A stretch of 64,000 bases of DNA from Mucilaginibacter sp. CSA2-8R (lineage in GTDB: Bacteria; Bacteroidota; Bacteroidia; Sphingobacteriales; Sphingobacteriaceae): contig NZ_CP152389.1 of assembly GCF_038806765.1 (NCBI RefSeq), positions 5,208,001 to 5,272,000 of the forward strand, given 5' to 3'. Of the stretch, positions 59,420-64,000 are shown piece by piece. Position numbers and translations under genes: made by a program. Position 1 is the first letter of the stretch, and every line of letters begins with the position of its first letter. The notes beneath the pieces are model-generated. The model did not search any database and was not told the origin of the DNA. It saw only the letters and a program-made list of their open reading frames with translations.

Positions 59420-62400
59420 ATGAATATATACGAACAATTACAAAAACGCATATTGGTAATTGACGGCGCCATGGGAACCATGATACAGCGCTATCAATTA
59501 ACGGAAGACGATTTTCGCGGGGAGCGTTTTAAAAATCATCCGTCGGATTTAAAGGGCAACAACGATTTGCTTAACCTTACCCGTCCGGATGTTATCAAAG
59601 CTATTCATGCCGAATATCTGGATGCCGGGGCCGATATTATTGAAACCAATACTTTCAGCACCCAACGCATTAGTTTGGCCGACTACCATATGGAAGAACT
59701 GGCTTACGAGTTAAGCTACGAAGGTGCACGACTGGCCCGCGAAGCGGCTGATGAATACAACCTGAAAACACCTGATAAGCCCCGTTTTGTAGCCGGAGCT
59801 GTTGGCCCTACCAACCGTACCGCCTCATTATCTCCCGATGTAAATGACCCGGGCTATCGTGCCGTAACGTTTGATGACCTGGCTGAGGCTTATTATGAGC
59901 AGGTTCGCGGTTTAGTTGATGGAGGTTCGGACCTTTTATTGATTGAAACCATTTTTGATACGCTGAACGCCAAAGCAGCCTTGTTTGCCGTGCAGCGGTA
60001 CGAGCACGAGTCGGGCAAAAGGCTACCCATCATGATTTCGGGTACCATTACTGATGCATCAGGACGTACCCTGTCGGGGCAAACCGTAGAGGCGTTCTGG
60101 AACTCCGTCCGCCATGCCAACCTGCTTTCGGTAGGTTTAAATTGTGCTTTGGGTGCCCGCGAAATGCGTCCGTATCTCGAAGAATTATCAGAAAAAGCAG
60201 ATGTGTTTATTTCTGCCTATCCTAATGCCGGCTTACCTAACGAATTTGGCGCATACGACGAAACACCGCATGAAACGGCCCACCAGGTTGATGATTTTAC
60301 TAAAGCCGGTCTGGTCAATATCGTAGGTGGTTGTTGCGGTACCACGCCCGACCACATCAAATGCATTGCCGATAAAGCCGCTAAACACGCACCCCGTCAA
60401 AAACCGGAGGTAGCGCCATACATGCGCCTAAGTGGCCTGGAAGCCGTCACCATTACGCCTGAGGCTAACTTTGTAAACGTAGGCGAGCGTACCAACATCA
60501 CCGGTTCGCCTAAATTTTCAAAACTCATCCTGGCCGAAAACTATGAGGAGGCGCTTACCGTAGCTCGCCAGCAGGTAGAAGGCGGTGCCCAGGTCATCGA
60601 CATTAACATGGACGAGGGCATGATTGATTCGGAAGCCGTGATGGTGAAATTTTTAAACCTCGTAGCCTCCGAACCCGATATTGCCAAACTGCCCATCATG
60701 GTCGATTCGTCTAAATGGACGGTGATTGAAGCCGGTTTAAAATGCCTGCAGGGCAAAGGTATTGTAAACTCCATTTCGCTTAAAGAAGGCGAAGAAAAGT
60801 TTAGAGAACAAGCCCAAAAAATATTAAGCTATGGAGCCGCTACGGTGGTGATGGCTTTTGATGAACAAGGCCAGGCCGACAATTACGAACGCCGTGTCGA
60901 AATTTGCAAGCGCTCATACGACATCCTAGTGAACGAAATTGGTTTCCCGCCGCAGGATATTATTTTCGACCCGAATATCCTTACCGTTGCCACCGGTTTG
61001 GAGGAACATAATAACTACGCGGTCGACTTTATCAACGCCACCCGCTGGATTAAAGAAAACTTACCTCATGCCAAAGTAAGCGGCGGGGTGAGTAATATTT
61101 CCTTCTCTTTTAGAGGAAACAACGTAGTACGCGAGGCCATGCACTCGGCGTTCCTGTACCATGCCATTAAAGCCGGTATGGATATGGGCATTGTAAATGC
61201 CGGTATGCTCGAAGTTTACGAAGAAATACCCAAGCCACTTTTAGAACGGGTAGAAGACGTACTGCTTAACCGCCGGCCCGATGCTACCGAACGTTTGGTA
61301 GAGTACGCCGAAACAGTAAAAGCTAAAGGCAAAGAAATAGTAAAAGACGAGGCCTGGCGTAACGAACCGGTTGAAAAGCGATTATCGCATGCCTTGGTTA
61401 AAGGTATTGTAGAGTACCTGGACAATGATGTGGAAGAAGCACGTCAAAAATATGCTCGTCCGCTCGAAGTGATTGAAGGCCCATTAATGGATGGCATGAA
61501 CATCGTGGGCGACCTATTTGGGTCGGGTAAAATGTTTTTACCTCAAGTGGTAAAATCAGCCCGGGTAATGAAAAAGGCTGTAGCTTATTTGCTTCCGTTT
61601 ATTGAAGAAGAAAAGCTAAAAAATGCTGATGCCAGTCAGCGCAGCAATGCCGGTAAAATATTGCTGGCTACGGTTAAAGGCGATGTACACGACATTGGTA
61701 AAAACATTGTTGGCGTAGTTCTGGCCTGTAATAACTTCGAAATTATAGACATGGGCGTTATGGTGCCCGCTCAAAAAATTATTGAAGAAGCCAAAAAGCA
61801 GCAGGTTGATATTATCGGCCTAAGTGGCCTCATCACGCCATCTTTGGATGAGATGGTGCATTTTGCCAAAGAGATGGAGCGCGAAGGCTTTACCGTTCCG
61901 CTGATTGTTGGCGGTGCTACCACATCACGTATCCATGCTGCCGTAAAAATTGCGCCTAATTACTCTGGTCCTGCTATTCACGTACTGGATGCATCGCGCA
62001 GTGTTACTGTGTGCAGCACACTAATGAGTAAAGACAACCGCGACGAGTATATTCAAAACATTAAGCTGGAATACGAAAAAGCACGCGAGGCGCATTTAAA
62101 CAAACGGTCAGACAAGCGCTTTTTAAGCATTGACGAGGCACGGTCAAACAAATACCAGATTGACTTTAAAACCTTCGCCCCGGTTAAACCATCCTTTACC
62201 GGCACTAAAGTTTTTGAAGCTTTCTCCTTAAAAGAACTGGTGCCTTATATTGATTGGACACCATTTTTCCATACTTGGGAACTGCGCGGCAGCTACCCCA
62301 AAATATTTGATGATAAAAACGTAGGTATCGAGGCTAAAAAGCTTTTCGATGATGCGCAGCAAATGCTGCAGAAAGTAATCGACCAAAATCTTTTACAAGC

Positions 62401-63094
62401 CAGTGGCGTGATCGGATTTTGGCCGGCCAACAGCGTGGGTGATGATATTGAGTTGTATAGCGACGAAAGCCGCACGCAATTGCGTACCCGTATCCACACC
62501 CTGCGCCAGCAAGCCGAAAAAGCGGCCGGTGAACCTTACTATGCTTTGTCGGATTTTATTGCGCCTAAAAAAAGCGGTATCCCCGATTATTTTGGCGGCT
62601 TTGCCGTAACTACCGGCATTGGCTGCGACGAATTGGTAGCCCAATACGACGCCGACCATGACGACTATAACAGCATCATGATTAAAGCCATAGCCGACCG
62701 CTTGGCCGAAGCCTTTGCCGAAAAAATGCACGAACTGGTCCGTCGTAACTATTGGGGCTATGCACAAGATGAAGAATTAACCAACCAGCAGCTGATTAAA
62801 GAAGAGTACCAGGGCATCCGCCCGGCACCCGGTTACCCGGCCTGCCCAGAGCATACCGAAAAAGTGACGCTGTTTGATTTGCTGAAAGCTACGGATAATG
62901 CACATATCCATTTAACCGAAAGCATGGCCATGTTGCCCACCGCGGCTGTTAGCGGTTTTTACTTTGCCCACCCGCAATCACGCTACTTCGGCTTAGGCAA
63001 AATAGGTAAGGACCAGGTAGAAGACTACGCCAAACGCAAAAACATGTCCGTCGAAACCGCAGAACGATGGTTAGGGCCAAATTTAAATTATTAA
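59420..63094 (+). CDS. metH: Cobalamin-dependent methionine synthase MetH
   Basis: MetH transfers a methyl group from methyltetrahydrofolate to homocysteine through cobalamin. The 1224-residue protein is full length with all four modules. The first is the homocysteine-binding barrel (1-325; zinc cysteines in GLNCALG and GGCCGTTPDHI). The second is the pterin-binding barrel (about 350-610; NVGERTNITGSPKF). The third is the cap plus cobalamin domain, with DVHDIGKNIVG near residue 755 supplying the cobalt-ligand histidine. The fourth is the reactivation domain, with RPAPGYPACPEHTEK near 1133. It is preceded by a SAM-I riboswitch. metF follows after an inserted four-helix-bundle gene. Confidence 0.97.
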   Translation: MNIYEQLQKRILVIDGAMGTMIQRYQLTEDDFRGERFKNHPSDLKGNNDLLNLTRPDVIKAIHAEYLDAGADIIETNTFSTQRISLADYHMEELAYELSYEGARLAREAADEYNLKTPDKPRFVAGAVGPTNRTASLSPDVNDPGYRAVTFDDLAEAYYEQVRGLVDGGSDLLLIETIFDTLNAKAALFAVQRYEHESGKRLPIMISGTITDASGRTLSGQTVEAFWNSVRHANLLSVGLNCALGAREMRPYLEELSEKADVFISAYPNAGLPNEFGAYDETPHETAHQVDDFTKAGLVNIVGGCCGTTPDHIKCIADKAAKHAPRQKPEVAPYMRLSGLEAVTITPEANFVNVGERTNITGSPKFSKLILAENYEEALTVARQQVEGGAQVIDINMDEGMIDSEAVMVKFLNLVASEPDIAKLPIMVDSSKWTVIEAGLKCLQGKGIVNSISLKEGEEKFREQAQKILSYGAATVVMAFDEQGQADNYERRVEICKRSYDILVNEIGFPPQDIIFDPNILTVATGLEEHNNYAVDFINATRWIKENLPHAKVSGGVSNISFSFRGNNVVREAMHSAFLYHAIKAGMDMGIVNAGMLEVYEEIPKPLLERVEDVLLNRRPDATERLVEYAETVKAKGKEIVKDEAWRNEPVEKRLSHALVKGIVEYLDNDVEEARQKYARPLEVIEGPLMDGMNIVGDLFGSGKMFLPQVVKSARVMKKAVAYLLPFIEEEKLKNADASQRSNAGKILLATVKGDVHDIGKNIVGVVLACNNFEIIDMGVMVPAQKIIEEAKKQQVDIIGLSGLITPSLDEMVHFAKEMEREGFTVPLIVGGATTSRIHAAVKIAPNYSGPAIHVLDASRSVTVCSTLMSKDNRDEYIQNIKLEYEKAREAHLNKRSDKRFLSIDEARSNKYQIDFKTFAPVKPSFTGTKVFEAFSLKELVPYIDWTPFFHTWELRGSYPKIFDDKNVGIEAKKLFDDAQQMLQKVIDQNLLQASGVIGFWPANSVGDDIELYSDESRTQLRTRIHTLRQQAEKAAGEPYYALSDFIAPKKSGIPDYFGGFAVTTGIGCDELVAQYDADHDDYNSIMIKAIADRLAEAFAEKMHELVRRNYWGYAQDEELTNQQLIKEEYQGIRPAPGYPACPEHTEKVTLFDLLKATDNAHIHLTESMAMLPTAAVSGFYFAHPQSRYFGLGKIGKDQVEDYAKRKNMSVETAERWLGPNLNY

Positions 63095-63098
63095 TTAA

Positions 63099-63111
63099 TT
63101 TGTTGCGGGTT
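63099..63111 (+). repeat. Left 13-bp inverted repeat flanking the four-helix-bundle gene
   Basis: TTTGTTGCGGGTT is the exact reverse complement of 63524-63536. It begins five bases after the metH stop. A related GTTGCGAGT follows within the next 15 bases. Confidence 0.75.
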
Positions 63112-63153
63112 TTGAGTTGCGAGTATCGAGTGTTAAAACCTTAATTTGGAGCA

Positions 63154-63561
63154 ATGATTTTTACAAATTTAGATGTATGGAAAGAAGCACGAACCTTAGT
63201 TAAGATGGTATACGCAACAACATCTCTTTTTCCAAAAGAAGAACGTTTTGGCCTACAATCGCAAATCAAACGTTCGGTTATATCAATCCCATCAAATATT
63301 GCCGAAGGTTGCGGGCGAAACTCTTTGAAAGAAACTTTGCAGTTTTTCTTTATAGCACGAGGGTCAGCTTACGAATTAGAGGCACAATTATATCTTTCTT
63401 TTGATTTGAATTTCATAACAGAAGAACAATTAAGTTCTTTGCTGAAACAACTTGAAACAGTTAGAAAATTACTTGGGGGACTTGTAAATTATTTTAGAGC
63501 ACAATTAAAAAGTCAAGTCACGCAACCCGCAACAAAGAACCCGCAACTGAACAAACCATGA
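63154..63561 (+). CDS. Four-helix-bundle protein (23S rRNA intervening-sequence family)
   Basis: The 135-residue protein is all helical and has the family landmarks: FTNLDVWKEARTLVKMVY at the start, then FPKEERFGLQSQIKRSVISIPSNIAEGCGRN, then FFFIARGSAYELEAQLYLSFDL and LLKQLETVRKLLGGLVNYF. Such proteins were first found encoded in intervening sequences of 23S rRNA; the related Avd proteins serve diversity-generating retroelements. Its function is not known. The last 16 residues (SQVTQPATKNPQLNKP) are encoded by the flanking repeat and look like read-through. It sits between metH and metF, and its stop overlaps the metF start by four bases. Confidence 0.9.
   Translation: MIFTNLDVWKEARTLVKMVYATTSLFPKEERFGLQSQIKRSVISIPSNIAEGCGRNSLKETLQFFFIARGSAYELEAQLYLSFDLNFITEEQLSSLLKQLETVRKLLGGLVNYFRAQLKSQVTQPATKNPQLNKP
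63524..63549 (+). repeat. Right inverted repeat flanking the four-helix-bundle gene, with a second copy
   Basis: AACCCGCAACAAA (63524-63536) is the reverse complement of 63099-63111. A further AACCCGCAACTGAAC (63539-63549 and beyond) repeats the core. Both lie inside the 3' end of the four-helix-bundle gene. Confidence 0.75.
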
Positions 63562-64000
63562 AGATTACTGAGCACATAAACAACGCCAATGGCAAAACAC
63601 TTTTTTCTTTTGAGCTGCTGCCGCCAATTAAGGGGCAGAGCTTGCAGGGTATTTATAACGCCATCGACCCGTTGATGGAGTTTAACCCGCCATTTATTGA
63701 TGTTACGTCTTCGCGTGAGGATTTGGTTTATAAAGAACTGCCTAACGGACTGCTCGAAAAGGTAACCTATCGCAGGCGTCCCGGTACGGTGGCGGTTTGT
63801 GCCGCCATCATGAACAAGTACAAAGTAGATGCGGTACCTCACCTGCTTTGCGGTGGTTTTACCAAAGAAGAAACGGAGTATGCACTGATTGACCTACAGT
63901 TTTTGGGTATAGACAACGTTTTAGTGTTGCGTGGTGATGCCCGTAAAACCGATTCGGGCTTTATTCCTACACAAGGCGGCCATTGCTATGCAACGGAATT
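63558..64000 (+). CDS. metF: Methylenetetrahydrofolate reductase MetF (partial, 3' end outside window)
   Basis: The frame opens at the ATG at 63558 and runs off the window, giving about 147 of the usual 300-320 residues. The N-terminus has FSFELLPPIKGQSL, with the catalytic glutamate of MetF in SFELLPP. Later segments are FIDVTSSRED, PGTVAVCAAI, DAVPHLLCGGFTKEE and LGIDNVLVLRGDARK, all typical of the flavin-binding barrel. MetF makes the methyltetrahydrofolate used by MetH. Its start overlaps the end of the four-helix-bundle gene by four bases, so if the S-box RNA controls the transcript, metF is under the same control. Confidence 0.93.
   Translation, partial: MKITEHINNANGKTLFSFELLPPIKGQSLQGIYNAIDPLMEFNPPFIDVTSSREDLVYKELPNGLLEKVTYRRRPGTVAVCAAIMNKYKVDAVPHLLCGGFTKEETEYALIDLQFLGIDNVLVLRGDARKTDSGFIPTQGGHCYATE

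Noticed and set aside
63154..63561. Diversity-generating retroelement (Avd accessory protein) as explanation for the four-helix-bundle gene
   Set aside because: No reverse transcriptase, template repeat or variable repeat is visible in the window; the protein fits the 23S IVS branch better.

Overview
The window is chromosomal DNA of a Bacteroidota bacterium, most likely family Sphingobacteriaceae (Mucilaginibacter/Pedobacter-like; genus is inference). The reasons are the promoter style (TAnnTTTG -7 boxes), weak ribosome binding sites, moderate G+C, the outer-membrane beta-barrel and CarboxypepD-type domains, GH105/CE12/PL22 pectin enzymes, and a four-helix-bundle (23S IVS family) gene. I saw no tRNA, rRNA, CRISPR array, transposase or phage gene. 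Both edge genes are cut: a GH3-family adenylating enzyme at the left and metF at the right.

Layout. 1-5.1 kb is mostly housekeeping on the minus strand: GH3-like, lptB, recJ, a metallo-beta-lactamase-fold hydrolase, a stand-alone receiver protein and YceI. 5.2-8.2 kb holds a GH37 trehalase, the tRNA hydroxylase TrhO and a 93-residue protein made almost wholly of five-residue repeats. 8.3-16.3 kb is a heavy-metal efflux locus: a CzcCBA-type RND pump with its two-component system, and four 11-bp direct repeats sitting on the pump promoter. 16.4-23.7 kb carries a secreted GH2-type hydrolase and a drug-type RND pump (OprM/AcrB/AcrA-like). 23.8-25.8 kb is decaying: a small secreted protein plus head-to-head remnants of an MFS transporter and an AraC-type regulator, both missing their 5' ends. 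26.0-28.0 kb is a second OmpR/HK pair.

28.3-40.0 kb is a pectin/rhamnogalacturonan-I locus: two GH105 enzymes, two GH43-like propellers, three CE12 esterases, a PL22 oligogalacturonate lyase and a GH2 beta-galactosidase. No SusC/SusD pair and no dedicated regulator lie in the window. 40.1-46.7 kb has TerC, an ECF sigma/anti-sigma/adhesin-like operon, a NadR-type kinase, and a LytS-type kinase and LytTR regulator with a predicted secreted DUF5694 protein encoded between them. 46.9-50.4 kb holds an outer-membrane beta-barrel protein and an S41 peptidase.

50.6-64 kb is again core metabolism: ileS (IleRS2-like with a GxHH active-site motif in place of HxGH), a DksA-like protein lacking three of four zinc cysteines, lspA, a C-terminal processing protease, murQ, a conserved hypothetical, a Bax-inhibitor-1 protein, then a SAM-I riboswitch, metH and metF. 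A four-helix-bundle gene flanked by 13-bp inverted repeats separates metH from metF, and a perfect 36-bp inverted repeat built of octamers lies after murQ.

The best leads for new biology are the pentad-repeat protein, the kinase-DUF5694-LytTR operon, the octamer inverted repeat, and the four-helix-bundle cassette inside the methionine operon. No single obvious new defence or mobile system is visible.
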